The translations under genes and the position numbers were made by a program. A stretch of 64,000 nucleotides of DNA from Rhodopseudomonas palustris. GTDB taxonomy: Bacteria > Pseudomonadota > Alphaproteobacteria > Rhizobiales > Xanthobacteraceae. Location of the stretch: the NCBI RefSeq assembly GCF_034479375.1, contig NZ_CP140155.1, forward strand, positions 2,666,001-2,730,000. Reading direction: 5' to 3'. Position 1 is the first letter of the stretch. Each line of letters opens with the position of its first letter. Shown piece by piece: positions 18,185-27,925 of the stretch. The notes beneath the pieces were generated by a model. The model did no database searches. It had not been told where the DNA came from and saw only the letters and a list, made by a program, of their open reading frames with translations.

Positions 18185-19344
18185 GCGCCGATCACGGCCA
18201 GCATCGCGTCGAGGCGCGCGTCCCAGGTGTTGGCGCGCAGCGAAGGGTGATCCAGCGGCAACGGCTGGCGGCCGGCGTCCAGCGCGACTTGAATCTCCGC
18301 AACGATCGCGTCGGCTCCGCCGGCGATACGATGCAGGCCGGCGAATTCCGAAAGCGCCGGCAGCGGCGTCGCGACCACGCTCGTCCCGGCCGCGAGATAC
18401 TCGAAGAACTTCATCGGAAACATCGAGCGCGTGTAGTCATTGATGAGCTGCGGCAGCAGCGCGATCTCGCAGCCACGCAGATAAGCCGGCAGCTCCGCAT
18501 AGGCCCGCCAGCCTAGGAAGTGCACGTTCGGCCGCAGCTTCAGCGCGGCGATCTCCTCGCTGTGCTGCCCCTCGCGTTCGTCCCCGATGAAGACGAGATG
18601 CCAGTCCGGCCGCGCCGCGGCGACCCGGCCGATCAGCCCGAAATCGATTTTGAAATCGGACAATGCGCCGACATAGATCATCCGCGGCGACGGGATCGCC
18701 GCAAGATCGGGCGGCAGCGGCCCCGGCTCGCGTGCCTGCGCGAAGTGCTCGACATCGGCGACATTGCCGAAATAACGCGTGCGCTCGCCGCTGATCGGAA
18801 CGCAGCGGTCGTACAATGCGCGGCTGGTGACGAACACATGATCGGCGCGGGCCAGCAATTGCGCCTCGGCGCGGTCGTAGGCGTCGTGGTCGACGCCGGG
18901 GATCGCGCCGAGATCGTCGACGGAGTGATACACCAGCGCCTCGGGGTCGAGCGCATCGACCAGCGGCATCATGTAGGGATGATAGGTCCACAGCAGCGGG
19001 CGCGCGCCGCCTTGCCGCCCGAGCCAGCGCTGGATCCGGCTCTGCAACTGCCAGCGATTGAATTCGCCGACCAATGCGTAGCGATGGCCGAGCGGGATCG
19101 TCAGCGGCGACAGCACCCAGACATTCTCGGCCACTTCCTCGATCGGCGCGAGGCCGCTGCGCAACCGGGCGGCCATGCGTCCGACATCCAGCGCGTTGAG
19201 ACCGGGCCGGCGAATGCCGACGCTTTCGACATAGAGCACGCGAAAACCGCGCGCGCCGAGTCGGGCTGCGGTGTGCTGCTTGTTGGTCCAGTAGCGATCC
19301 TTCCAGTCCGCCGTCGACAGCATCACCACGTGGCGCGGCTTCAT
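18151..19344 (-). CDS. Glycosyltransferase, GT4-like
   Basis: A 397-residue enzyme starting MKPRHVVMLSTADWKDRYWT. The start is set by overlap with the wecB stop (ATGA); a long in-frame extension lies inside wecB and is rejected. The N-terminal half carries LLWTYHPYMMPLVDAL and YHSVDDLGAIPG; the second half has RMIYVGALSDFKIDFGLIG, VHFLGWRAYAELPAYL and MFPMKFFEYLAAGTSVVATP, the last holding the GT4 FEYxA motif. These features match glycosyltransferases of the WsaF/TuaH-like type. It is the last gene of a minus-strand run from rfbB and overlaps wzt tail to tail by 34 bases. Confidence 0.83.
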   Translation of the reverse strand: MKPRHVVMLSTADWKDRYWTNKQHTAARLGARGFRVLYVESVGIRRPGLNALDVGRMAARLRSGLAPIEEVAENVWVLSPLTIPLGHRYALVGEFNRWQLQSRIQRWLGRQGGARPLLWTYHPYMMPLVDALDPEALVYHSVDDLGAIPGVDHDAYDRAEAQLLARADHVFVTSRALYDRCVPISGERTRYFGNVADVEHFAQAREPGPLPPDLAAIPSPRMIYVGALSDFKIDFGLIGRVAAARPDWHLVFIGDEREGQHSEEIAALKLRPNVHFLGWRAYAELPAYLRGCEIALLPQLINDYTRSMFPMKFFEYLAAGTSVVATPLPALSEFAGLHRIAGGADAIVAEIQVALDAGRQPLPLDHPSLRANTWDARLDAMLAVIGAQAGVGTGAAG

Positions 19345-20465
19345 CGCGGGCGTTCCAGAATATCCGCGATCGCGCCGGCGGCGCGGCCGTCGCCATAGGG
19401 GTTGGCGCCGACCCGCAATCGCCCGGCGTCGTCGCCCAACCGGAACGCGGCACGGGCGACAATCAGGTCTTCGTCGGCGCCGACCAGTTCGGCGACACCC
19501 GCCTCGATCCCCTCCGGCCGCTCGGTGGTCCGGCGCAGCACCAGCACCGGCACGCCGAACGACGGCGCTTCCTCCTGAATGCCGCCGGAGTCGGACAACA
19601 CCAGCGTGGCGCGCGACAGCAGATAGATCAGGTCGTCGTAGGACACCGGCTCGCACAGAGCGATGTTGCCCTGCCCGCTCAGCAGCGGCATCACCTGCGC
19701 CCGTACATTGGGATTGAGATGCACGGGGAATACGATCAGGCAGTCCGGATGACGCTGCGCGATCCGCGCGACCGCCCGGCAGATCGCGGCGAGGTCGTCG
19801 CCGAAATTCTCGCGTCGGTGACAGGTGACGAGGATCAGGCGGCGGCCGTCCTCGCCGAACGCCCGCGTCGCGGCCGAGATGCGGGCGAGGCCGCCCGGCG
19901 TGTCGAGCCGCGCTTTCAGCATGTGCAGCGCGTCGACGATCGTATTCCCGGTGAGATGAATAGTCGCCGGGGCGATGCCCTCGCTGCGCAGCGCCTCGAA
20001 GGCGCGCTTCGTCGGCGCGAAATGCAGGTCGGCGAGCGGTCCGACCATGCGACGGTTGATCTCCTCCGGAAACGGGTTGTGGCGATCGCCTGAGCGCAGT
20101 CCGGCTTCGACATGGGCGACCGGGACCCGCGCGTAATAGGCCGCCAGCGCCGCCGCAAAGGCGGTGGTGGTGTCGCCCTGCACGATCACACGGTCGGGCT
20201 GCAATTCGGTGATCGCCCCCGAGAGCGCCATCAGCAGCGCCGCGGTGAGGCCAGGCAGCGTCTGGTTGGGCTGCATCACCTCGAGGTCGAGGTCGGTGGC
20301 GAGGTCGAAGCTCGCCAGCGCCTGGTCCAGCATCTCGCGGTGCTGCCCGGTCGAACAGACGATGGTCGAAAACGCCCGCGGCCGCCGGTTCAGTTCGGCC
20401 ACCACCGGCGCGAGCTTGATGCACTCCGGCCGGGTGCCGAACACCACCATGACGCGCTCAGCCAT
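19341..20465 (-). CDS. wecB: UDP-N-acetylglucosamine 2-epimerase (non-hydrolysing)
   Basis: Interconverts UDP-GlcNAc and UDP-ManNAc. 374 residues, normal for WecB. The start MAERVMVVFGTRPECIKLAP contains the FGTRPE motif; upstream in-frame codons lack homology. Other family marks: STGQHREML, QGDTTTAFAAALAAYY, HVEAGLRSGD, PEEINRRM, GNTIVDAL, LVTCHRRENFG and SDSGGIQEEAPSFGVPVLVLR, the last holding catalytic acidic residues. It overlaps both neighbours by a few bases. No WecC dehydrogenase is visible, so ManNAc itself may be incorporated. Confidence 0.94.
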   Translation of the reverse strand: MAERVMVVFGTRPECIKLAPVVAELNRRPRAFSTIVCSTGQHREMLDQALASFDLATDLDLEVMQPNQTLPGLTAALLMALSGAITELQPDRVIVQGDTTTAFAAALAAYYARVPVAHVEAGLRSGDRHNPFPEEINRRMVGPLADLHFAPTKRAFEALRSEGIAPATIHLTGNTIVDALHMLKARLDTPGGLARISAATRAFGEDGRRLILVTCHRRENFGDDLAAICRAVARIAQRHPDCLIVFPVHLNPNVRAQVMPLLSGQGNIALCEPVSYDDLIYLLSRATLVLSDSGGIQEEAPSFGVPVLVLRRTTERPEGIEAGVAELVGADEDLIVARAAFRLGDDAGRLRVGANPYGDGRAAGAIADILERPR

Positions 20466-22029
20466 GATCGGCCGCCGCCTCGGTGCGCCCACGCCAGCCG
20501 ACCGACAGCGGCAGGCCGGCAGCACTGCCCTGCGACACCGCGAACGCGTCTCGCGAGGAATCGTAGTCGATCAACGTCATCGACTTGACCCGCATGAAGT
20601 CGAGACAGGTCTCCTCGTTGACGAACAAGGTCGCCTCGCCGGCGCATTCTGCGGCGATGAAATCGAGATAGGCGGCATGGATCGCGAGGCGGTCGGCCTC
20701 GCTGGCCCAGCCATAGGCGTAGCGCGGTGAGAACGGGTGATCGAGATAGCCGAAGAACTGCCCGAACGCCTTGGCCTGCCGGAACGCCTGCTTGTAGATC
20801 CGGATCGGATCGTCGCCGGCGAGCAGGCAGTCGCCGTGCAGCATGCAGGCCTGGCTGTGCGAGACGAAGCCGGCGGGGGCGAACGGCGCCGCGCCGCCGC
20901 GCGCCATCAGATATTCCGGATCGTTGGCGATGATGCCGCCGACGAAGCCGTCATAGCCGGCGCGCGCCAGCGCCGCCGGCACATAGGTCGGGTTCTGGTG
21001 GAACGGCGACACTGCGTAGCGCACGGTGAGCCCCGGCACCCGGTTTTCCAACCAGGCTTTGGAGTCGCGGGCCTCGCGCTCGGCGGCCTCGGCCGAGCCG
21101 CCCCAGTTCGGCGCGTGCGTCACCGAATGCGACAGGATCGAACCGCCGGCCTGCTGCAGGTCCGACAGCAAAGCGAGGTGTTCGGCGGTGTCCGGCTGGT
21201 CGGTCTTGATCGCGACCGAGAGCGGCAAGCCGCGGGCGCGATACAGTTCGAACAGCGGTCGTGACGACGCGATGTCCTCGTCGCAGTCGAGGCGCATCGT
21301 CAGGGCGGCCGTCACGCCGTGCGGGATGTCGCGCAGATACGGCCGGCACGGCAGCTCGGACGCGCGGTAGTCCGCGACGAAGCGCTCGACGATCGCCCAG
21401 TCGCAGCCGTCCACCGGACCGACCGGCCGCGCGAACCACAGCACGGAGGCGTGCGGCAGGTCGCGCAGCGTGACCACTGCGCCGGCCGGCGTGTCCGGCC
21501 CGATCCGCAGATCGCCGATCGCATTGGCATCGACCGGCCGCGCGGTCACGGCGATCGACCATGGATCGTCGCCGACGCCGATGCGGCCATAGCCGAGGTT
21601 GTTCCATTCATTGGTGAAGTCGAACCGGCACAGCGCCCGGCGGCGAATCGACGACGACGCGCCGAGCCCCTGATCGGCATAGACGATGTGTGCGGCGCTC
21701 TCGGACAGGCCGTAGGTCGGGGCCGGATCGCAGTCCGCAGCCGCAGCGGCGCGCTGGTCCGGCACATCGACGGCGATGCCGGCGAGGCTGGCGATGCGCG
21801 GGCCGACGGCGCCGAGCATCACGATCTTCACGGGCCGGCGCAGCAGCGGCTCGATCCAGTCGGCGTCCTGCTCCCGCGGGGCGATCACCACGACGACCGC
21901 CGGAGGGCGTGAGGCTGCGGCGATGTCGTCGAGCAGCCGGACCTGCCCGGATGTGAAGGAACGCTCGAAGGCGCGCAGCACGACCTCGCGCGCGCAAGCG
22001 TCATCCGATCGATCGATAATGGCGATCAT
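20458..22029 (-). CDS. Polysaccharide-deacetylase-like protein with novel N-terminal region
   Basis: A 523-residue protein whose C-terminal half resembles the NodB/carbohydrate esterase 4 barrel. The metal-binding pattern is visible as MRLDCDED (near residue 247) and SHSVTHAPNWGG (near 298), matching the Asp plus HxxxH triad. Later SPFHQNPTYVPAALARAGYD and LDHPFSPRYAYG would supply the remaining barrel motifs. About 230 N-terminal residues are not recognised. Probably removes an acetyl group from a sugar or from a polymer. It lies between wecB, which supplies an N-acetyl sugar, and a CapK-like gene, in the same operon. No signal peptide, so it acts in the cytoplasm. Confidence 0.7.
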   Translation of the reverse strand: MIAIIDRSDDACAREVVLRAFERSFTSGQVRLLDDIAAASRPPAVVVVIAPREQDADWIEPLLRRPVKIVMLGAVGPRIASLAGIAVDVPDQRAAAAADCDPAPTYGLSESAAHIVYADQGLGASSSIRRRALCRFDFTNEWNNLGYGRIGVGDDPWSIAVTARPVDANAIGDLRIGPDTPAGAVVTLRDLPHASVLWFARPVGPVDGCDWAIVERFVADYRASELPCRPYLRDIPHGVTAALTMRLDCDEDIASSRPLFELYRARGLPLSVAIKTDQPDTAEHLALLSDLQQAGGSILSHSVTHAPNWGGSAEAAEREARDSKAWLENRVPGLTVRYAVSPFHQNPTYVPAALARAGYDGFVGGIIANDPEYLMARGGAAPFAPAGFVSHSQACMLHGDCLLAGDDPIRIYKQAFRQAKAFGQFFGYLDHPFSPRYAYGWASEADRLAIHAAYLDFIAAECAGEATLFVNEETCLDFMRVKSMTLIDYDSSRDAFAVSQGSAAGLPLSVGWRGRTEAAADHG

Positions 22030-22042
22030 GCGGGGGCCGCCG

Positions 22043-23410
22043 CTATTCGGCCGCGTCCGGCACGAAGTGCCGGAACTTGCCGCGCCAGCCCTGTAGCTTC
22101 AGCTCGCTCGGGGCGATGAACTCGATGCCGGTGGCGTCGCCCCACCAGCCGCTGAGCCGGGAGCGGATGCCTTCGACGTCGGCGCCGTCTTCGGGCACCA
22201 GACGGAACACCGGCTTGCCGTCGCGCATCACGATCTGGAACTCCTTGATGCCGCCGACGCGGTCGAGCACGTCCTGGACGTAGTGAGTTGGCAACTGGCG
22301 GCCGGCGATCTGGATGACGTCGTGCACCCGGCCCATCAGTTCGTGGATGAAGAAGCCGTCGGTAGTCTCGCTCAGCACCGCGAGATCGCCGGTGCGATAG
22401 CGGATCAGCGGCATCAGCCGGTTCTTCAGCGTGGTGATCATCAATTCGCCACGGCTGGCGCCGGGCACGTCTTCAAGTTCGGCGCCGCCTTCGACCGGCG
22501 TCACTTCCGGCCAGCACAGCGGATCGAATACGTCGAGCGCCGAGCGGTGCGGATCGGTCTGATAGGCAACGACGCCCGCCTCGGCGAGACCGTAGCGATC
22601 GATCACCTTGCAGCGGAGCGCGCGCGCGATGGTCTCGCGCTGCTTTTTCTCCAGCAATTCGCCCGAGGATTCGAAGATGCTGAACGCCTTGCCGCCGCCG
22701 TGGCGGGCCTCGACGTGCAGCGCGAGCTGATAGATCGTCGACGGATGGCCATGCACCAGGTGCGGCCGGATCGACCGGATCTTCTGCCAGATCGCTTCGA
22801 GCTCGTCCGGCTCGAAGGTCGAGAAGAAGATGTTGTAGCGGTTCATCGCGAAGCATTTGAAGTCTTCGCGCAGCTTCGCCTTCCACGGAATTTCATCCGG
22901 AAACTTGCTGGCGAAATGCAGCTCCGAGCGCATGTGGTGATTGCCGATGCGGTCGCGGGCGTAGCGCACCACGGCCGAGGTCCAGTCCGCGCCGTCCTGA
23001 TCGTAGTAGATATGCGCCGACGGACCGGTGGAGCCGCCGGTCTTGGCGTCGAATTTCTTGAAATTCGCGTGGTCGCTGCGCAACAGCCGTTCGCCTTCGG
23101 CGCGGATGATGTCCTTGGTCAGATGCGGAATATCCATCCAGTACTTCGGATCGCGCGCGAGATTTTCGGGATCGAAGCCGATGTTGGAGAACAGGTCGCG
23201 ATAATAGGGAACGTTGACGGCGGCGAACCGCACCATATCGATCGCCGCGGCCCATGAATGCGCCCGGCGCTGCGCGAACGGCAGCGCCATCTCGGCCGCG
23301 AACAATCGCCGCTTGGATCGGATATCACGGCCTTCGAGACGCTCGGCGATCGGATAGGCCACCAGACCGGCGGCCAGACCCTTCACGCCGTTCACGACCA
23401 AACGAAGCAT
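22043..23410 (-). CDS. Adenylate-forming CapK/PaaK-like ligase
   Basis: A 455-residue member of the phenylacetate-CoA-ligase-like family (CapK) often found in capsule and O-antigen loci. MLRLVVNGVKGLAAGLVAYP is chosen as start because AGGGG lies upstream; the longer ORF adds 41 codons without homology. Motifs: FDAKTGGSTGPSAHIYYDQD (nucleotide-binding loop, near residue 138), DRYGLAEAGVVAYQTD (near 270), RYRTGDLAVL (near 350) and GRVHDVIQIAGRQLPT (near 373). It may activate a carboxylic acid to acylate the glycan. It lies in the rfbB-rfbD operon direction. Confidence 0.82.
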   Translation of the reverse strand: MLRLVVNGVKGLAAGLVAYPIAERLEGRDIRSKRRLFAAEMALPFAQRRAHSWAAAIDMVRFAAVNVPYYRDLFSNIGFDPENLARDPKYWMDIPHLTKDIIRAEGERLLRSDHANFKKFDAKTGGSTGPSAHIYYDQDGADWTSAVVRYARDRIGNHHMRSELHFASKFPDEIPWKAKLREDFKCFAMNRYNIFFSTFEPDELEAIWQKIRSIRPHLVHGHPSTIYQLALHVEARHGGGKAFSIFESSGELLEKKQRETIARALRCKVIDRYGLAEAGVVAYQTDPHRSALDVFDPLCWPEVTPVEGGAELEDVPGASRGELMITTLKNRLMPLIRYRTGDLAVLSETTDGFFIHELMGRVHDVIQIAGRQLPTHYVQDVLDRVGGIKEFQIVMRDGKPVFRLVPEDGADVEGIRSRLSGWWGDATGIEFIAPSELKLQGWRGKFRHFVPDAAE

Positions 23411-23575
23411 CTCGCCCCTATCTCGCATCTGTCGGCCGAATGTCCGGCCGGCGGGCCGCGCGAGACGCGTCGAGCCCAAAACAACGGAAACAGCCGGTCC
23501 GGCCGCAGCGCGACTGATTACACCTGATGGCAAGGCGAGGCAATCAAGCCCCGGCGTGCGGAACTGCTCACCGGC

Positions 23576-24550
23576 CTAGCCGCGCGCCACCCGGCGATAC
23601 ACGTCGACCAGGGTCGCGGTCACGGCCGACCAGGAAAAATTGCTCAGAATATGTGACTGCAGTTCGCTCCCCGGCCCCGCCGCCAGCGCTGCGTCGACGC
23701 CGCGCCGGATGTCGGCCGGATCGTCGTGGCGGACATATTGCGCGTGGTCGCCGAAATAATCGCGGGTCGATCCCTCGGAGGTGACGACCAGCGGCGCACC
23801 GGCGGCGGCGGCCTCCAGCGCGGCCAGCCCCGGGGTCTCCAGCGTCGACGGCAGCACGAAGGCCGAACAGGCGGCGTATGCCGACGCCAGCAGCGGATCG
23901 CCATGGTCGAGCGGACCGAGATAGCGAAGCTGCCCCCCGCCCTCGGCCAGCATCTGCCGCCCGTAATCCGGTTCCCGGATGTGCCCGATCACCACCGTCG
24001 GCATGTCGTGGCCTGCCATCGCGCGCAGCAGGCCGAGCTGGTTCTTGCGCGCCTCGACATTGCCGACATTCAGCACGAACGGACCTTCGATGCCGAAGCG
24101 TTCGCGGAACAGCGCCGGATCATGTGGCCCCGCGAAGCGCGGCTCGACGCCGTTCATCACCGCGGTGAAGCGCTCGCGCGGCAGCGAGAACACCCGCGCC
24201 AAAGTGTCGGACTCGGTGTTCGAATTGGTGATGATCAGATCCGCGAGCGAGAGCTGCGCACGAATTTCGTCCATCGGATAGCGATGCGCGGTCTCCTCGG
24301 TGATCCACAGCGACGAGGTGATCACCAGCGGCAGGCCGCGGCTCTTGGCGTAGCCGCAGAACTGGATCGACCCGCCGAGGCAGCCGAAGAAGTGCACCAG
24401 CGACACCTGATCGAAGGCCGGCTTCCAGATGTCGTGCAGCACGACGTCGACGCCCTGCGCCGGCAGATGCTCGGCATATTTCAGAAGCTGGATCTCGCCG
24501 CCGCCCGGCGTGGCGAAGGCCCAGGGATAGGTGTTGAACAGAACCCGCAT
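23576..24550 (-). CDS. Glycosyltransferase, GT4 family (PGGGE group, copy 2)
   Basis: A 324-residue GT4 enzyme. Start MRVLFNTYPWAFATPGGGE has a good GGAGGAG Shine-Dalgarno upstream; the ORF opens 14 codons earlier without support. LVHFFGCLGGSIQFCGYAKS (about residues 58-77), FVLNVGNVEARKNQLGLLRA (near 160) and GLAALEAAAAGAPLVVTSEG (near 250) follow the layout of copies at 13113 and 49175, though it is the most divergent of the three. Member of the minus-strand rfbB-rfbD-containing run. Sugar specificity unknown. Confidence 0.85.
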   Translation of the reverse strand: MRVLFNTYPWAFATPGGGEIQLLKYAEHLPAQGVDVVLHDIWKPAFDQVSLVHFFGCLGGSIQFCGYAKSRGLPLVITSSLWITEETAHRYPMDEIRAQLSLADLIITNSNTESDTLARVFSLPRERFTAVMNGVEPRFAGPHDPALFRERFGIEGPFVLNVGNVEARKNQLGLLRAMAGHDMPTVVIGHIREPDYGRQMLAEGGGQLRYLGPLDHGDPLLASAYAACSAFVLPSTLETPGLAALEAAAAGAPLVVTSEGSTRDYFGDHAQYVRHDDPADIRRGVDAALAAGPGSELQSHILSNFSWSAVTATLVDVYRRVARG

Positions 24551-24598
24551 GGGGCGGCTCCTCCGATCGTCAGGTCGTCCGCAGGCGGACACGCGGGC

Positions 24599-25474
24599 TC
24601 AGTCGGGAATTCGTTCGAGACAGACGCGCAGCCGCTCGGCCCACGGCTTCGGCGCAATGCCGAACGCGTCGCTCAGCCGGCCGCACGACAGTTGCGAATT
24701 GGCGGGGCGACTGGCCGGTGTCGGATACTCCGCGGTGGTGATCGGGACCAGCGAGCGCGGCGTGCGGCGGCCGAGCCGCTCGGCCTCGGCGAAGATCGCC
24801 TGCGCAAAGCCGCACCAGCTCACTGCGCCGCTGCCCGCGTAGTGAAACACGCCCGCGTGCGGCGCCCCGCCCTGCAACCGCGCCACGATGGCCAGACAGG
24901 TCTCGGCGATGTCGGCCGCATAGGTCGGATTGCCGATCTGATCGTCGACGACACGCACCTCGTCGCGCTCGCGGCCCAGCCGCAGCATAGTGCGGACGAA
25001 GTTCTGCCCCTGCTCGTAATACACCCAGGCGGTGCGCAGCACGATCGCCTGCGGGTCGTGCTGCAGCACCAGGCGCTCGCCTTCCGCTTTCGAGGCGCCA
25101 TAGACGCCGAGCGGCGCCAACGGATCATCCTCGCGATAGGGACCGCGCGCCGTGCCGTCGAACACGTAGTCGGTGGACAGGTGCACGAACGGCAGATTGC
25201 GCGCGGCGCAGACCCTGGCCATCAGTCCGGGCGCCTGCGCGTTCAATGCGAAGGCCGCGTCACGCTCGGTCTCGGCCTTGTCGACAGCCGTATAGGCAGC
25301 GGCGTTGATGATCGCGGTGGCGCCGGTACGCGTCACGGCATCGGCGAGGGCTGCTTCATCGAAGACGTCGACATCGGCCCGGCCCAAGGCCTGCAGCGCG
25401 ACGCCCCGCGCTTCGGCTTCCTGCAGCAGCGCGGTGGCGACCTGACCGTTGCGGCCGAACACCAGCACGGTCAT
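24599..25474 (-). CDS. rfbD: dTDP-4-dehydrorhamnose reductase
   Basis: Last step of dTDP-L-rhamnose synthesis, an NADPH-dependent reduction. 291 residues from ATG at 25474 (MTVLVFGRNGQVATALL); a GTG three codons earlier is an alternative. The Rossmann GRNGQVA, the sequence NAAAYTAVDKAE (near 65), STDYVFDG (near 104) and YGASKAEGE (catalytic Tyr and Lys, near 128) are clear. RTAWVY and RPANSQL complete the family pattern. Lies 42 bases after rfbB on the same strand. Confidence 0.95.
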   Translation of the reverse strand: MTVLVFGRNGQVATALLQEAEARGVALQALGRADVDVFDEAALADAVTRTGATAIINAAAYTAVDKAETERDAAFALNAQAPGLMARVCAARNLPFVHLSTDYVFDGTARGPYREDDPLAPLGVYGASKAEGERLVLQHDPQAIVLRTAWVYYEQGQNFVRTMLRLGRERDEVRVVDDQIGNPTYAADIAETCLAIVARLQGGAPHAGVFHYAGSGAVSWCGFAQAIFAEAERLGRRTPRSLVPITTAEYPTPASRPANSQLSCGRLSDAFGIAPKPWAERLRVCLERIPD

Positions 25475-25516
25475 CGGGCGCACTGCCAGGCTGCGATCGG
25501 CATCACCCGCGACCGC

Positions 25517-26548
25517 TCAGGCCGCGCCGTGCAACAGCGGCTTCCACCACCATTCATTGGCGAGATACCAGTCGACGGTCGCCTCGATGCCCGAATCGAA
25601 ATCATGCTCGGCTTTCCATCCCAGTTCGGTTTCGATCTTGGTCGCATCGATGGCGTAGCGGAAATCGTGGCCGGCGCGGTCGACCACGAATTCGATCAGA
25701 GACGCATAGCCGCCGGCCGGTGCGTTCGCCGTCTTGGCGTCGAGCAGAGCGCAGATGCGCTTCACCAGATCGATATTCCGCCGCTCGTTTCGGCCACCGA
25801 TATTGTACTGCTCGCCGAGCCGGCCCTGGCTCGCGACGAGCCACAATGCCTTGGCGTGATCCTCGACATAGAGCCAGTCGCGGATATTGAGACCCTGCCC
25901 GAACACCGGCAGCGACTGCCGCGCCAGCGCGCGGGTGATGGTGCGGCCGACCAGCTTTTCCGGATATTGATACGGCCCGTAATTATTCGAGCAGTTCGAG
26001 ATCAGCGCCGGGAATCCATAAGTGTGAAACCAGGCCCGGACCAGATGATCCGATGCCGCCTTCGAGGCCGAATAGGGCGAGTTCGGCGCATAGGGCGTGG
26101 TCTCGACGAAATATCCGGTATCGCCCAGCGTGCCGTAGACCTCGTCGGTCGAGACGTGCAGGAAACGAAAACCGTCCCGCGCCTCGCCGCTCAGTCCGTC
26201 GCGGTAGGCCCGCGCCGCTTCCAACAGGCGGAACGTGCCGACGATGTTGGTATCGATGAAATCCCCCGCCCCGCGGATCGAGCGATCGACGTGGGATTCC
26301 GCGGCGAGATGCATGACGTGGGTCGGCTTTGTCTCCTGCAACAGCGAGTCCAGAAGCGCGCGATCGCCGATGTCACCCTGAACGAAACGATAGCGCGGCT
26401 CGTTCTCGATCGTCTTCAGCGACTGCAGATTCCCCGCGTAGGTGAGCTTGTCGAGATTGACGACCCGGGCTTCGGTCCGGGCGATCAGATATCGGCAGAC
26501 CGCAGACCCGATGAAGCCGGCGCCGCCCGTCACCAGAACCGTCGTCAT
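25517..26548 (-). CDS. rfbB: dTDP-glucose 4,6-dehydratase
   Basis: Second step to dTDP-L-rhamnose: converts dTDP-glucose to dTDP-4-keto-6-deoxyglucose with bound NAD. 343 residues, normal length. Motifs: [15 protein letters not shown] (NAD site), [12 protein letters not shown] (near 82), [12 protein letters not shown] with the DE dehydratase pair (near 131), [20 protein letters not shown] (YxxxK, near 155) and [12 protein letters not shown]. The Shine-Dalgarno AGGTGG is good. It leads the minus-strand run rfbB, rfbD, GT4, CapK-like, deacetylase-like, wecB, GT4. Confidence 0.96.
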   Translation of the reverse strand: MTTVLVTGGAGFIGSAVCRYLIARTEARVVNLDKLTYAGNLQSLKTIENEPRYRFVQGDIGDRALLDSLLQETKPTHVMHLAAESHVDRSIRGAGDFIDTNIVGTFRLLEAARAYRDGLSGEARDGFRFLHVSTDEVYGTLGDTGYFVETTPYAPNSPYSASKAASDHLVRAWFHTYGFPALISNCSNNYGPYQYPEKLVGRTITRALARQSLPVFGQGLNIRDWLYVEDHAKALWLVASQGRLGEQYNIGGRNERRNIDLVKRICALLDAKTANAPAGGYASLIEFVVDRAGHDFRYAIDATKIETELGWKAEHDFDSGIEATVDWYLANEWWWKPLLHGAA

Positions 26549-26765
26549 TCGCTATCCACCTTGCAATTGCTCCGTCCGCGCATCGGGAGGCCTGTCGAAA
26601 ACTGCGCAAAATCAATCAATTGAACAGAGCGAAGGAACCATCGGCCGGTCTTTCCGCCGCTGGCGTTCTAGTTGGAATCGGGACTGTCTTCAAGCGCCCC
26701 CGCGTGGCGCGCCTCTGCCCGTGGCCGAACTTGCAATGCAGACTTCGGCATGTGATCTGTTGCCT

Positions 26766-27923
26766 ATGCCAATCACCTCGTCGAAGCCTGTCGCAAATTC
26801 CGGGCGCGTTTTCGTCATTGCGCGCGACATTCAACGCAACGACGCAGTCGGAAACTTCTGCGAACAGGTCGGCGCTCTGCTCCGGCACGCGGGGTTCGAA
26901 GCCGTGCTGGCGGCCGAGAACTGCCATCCGGACGACCGCGGCCGGATCCTGCCGATGCCGGCAGCGCTTGCGGCGATAGCCCCGGAAGATACCATCATCT
27001 TTCAGTTCTCGACCGAGGACCCGGCCTTTCCGGCGGTCGCCGCGCTGCCCAATCCGAAGATCGTATTCTATCAGAACATCACGCCCGAACGGTTCTTCCG
27101 CGGGACCGATGATCGCACCGCCGATCTGGTCGCACAGGGGCTGGCGCAGCGCGGACTGTGCGGCCGGTTCGACGTCATCATGGCGAACTCGCGCGCGACG
27201 GCGGCGGCGCTGATCGAAGACCTGCCGGCCGATCAGGCCGCCGGAATCGACGTGACGAAGATCATCCCCTGCCCGCCGGTGATCGGCGTCGAGCGTTGGG
27301 ACGACATCACAGCGGCCGATGCGCCGGCGCAATCGGACGAGCGCCTGGTGCTGTTCGTCGGGCGACTGGTGCCGCACAAGGGCATCGATGATCTGATCGC
27401 CGGGTTCGCGCATCTCGCCCGAACCGACGGGGAGGTGCGTCTTGCGATCGTCGGCGGCCCCGCACAATCGGACTACGCGCTTGCGCTCAAGAACGGCGTC
27501 ACCAGGCTCGATCCCGCTGTCGCAAGCCGGATCGGCTTTCATCACGACATCAGCGAGGACGCGTTGAAGCGGCTCTATCAGGCGGCCGCGGTCTGCGCCT
27601 CGATGAGCCGGCACGAAGGCTTCGGCGTGCCGCTGCTCGACGCGATGTTCTTCGACAAGCCGCTGGTGATCCGCGCCGAGCCCGGGATGATCGAGACCGC
27701 GGGCGACGCGGCGATCGTGGTGGCCGAGCCGACGCCGGAGGTGACCGCAGCCGCCCTGCAAGCCGCGCTCGATGATCCCCGGGTCCGCGCCGAATTGGAG
27801 GCCGGCCGCGCGCAGCAACTGGAACGGCTCCGCGCGGCGGCGGATGGCAGCAGGATCATCGATGCGATCGCCGCGGCGCGCAGGCGCTGGCAAGCGCGTA
27901 GCGGACAGCATGATGCAGGCTGA
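26766..27923 (+). CDS. Glycosyltransferase, GT4 family
   Basis: A 385-residue GT4 enzyme. MPITSSKPVANSGRVFVIAR is used as start; ATG at 26736 is equally possible, and neither has a clear Shine-Dalgarno. QFSTEDPAFPAVAALP and VFYQNITPERFFRG mark the acceptor domain (about residues 80-115), the latter like the YHNITP motif of related mannosyl/rhamnosyltransferases. VLFVGRLVPHKGIDDLIAGF (near 195) opens the donor domain and SMSRHEGFGVPLLDAMFFDK (near 278) holds the E..G....(D/E)A motif. Divergent from rfbB. Specificity unknown. Confidence 0.87.
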   Translation: MPITSSKPVANSGRVFVIARDIQRNDAVGNFCEQVGALLRHAGFEAVLAAENCHPDDRGRILPMPAALAAIAPEDTIIFQFSTEDPAFPAVAALPNPKIVFYQNITPERFFRGTDDRTADLVAQGLAQRGLCGRFDVIMANSRATAAALIEDLPADQAAGIDVTKIIPCPPVIGVERWDDITAADAPAQSDERLVLFVGRLVPHKGIDDLIAGFAHLARTDGEVRLAIVGGPAQSDYALALKNGVTRLDPAVASRIGFHHDISEDALKRLYQAAAVCASMSRHEGFGVPLLDAMFFDKPLVIRAEPGMIETAGDAAIVVAEPTPEVTAAALQAALDDPRVRAELEAGRAQQLERLRAAADGSRIIDAIAAARRRWQARSGQHDAG

Positions 27924-27925
27924 GT

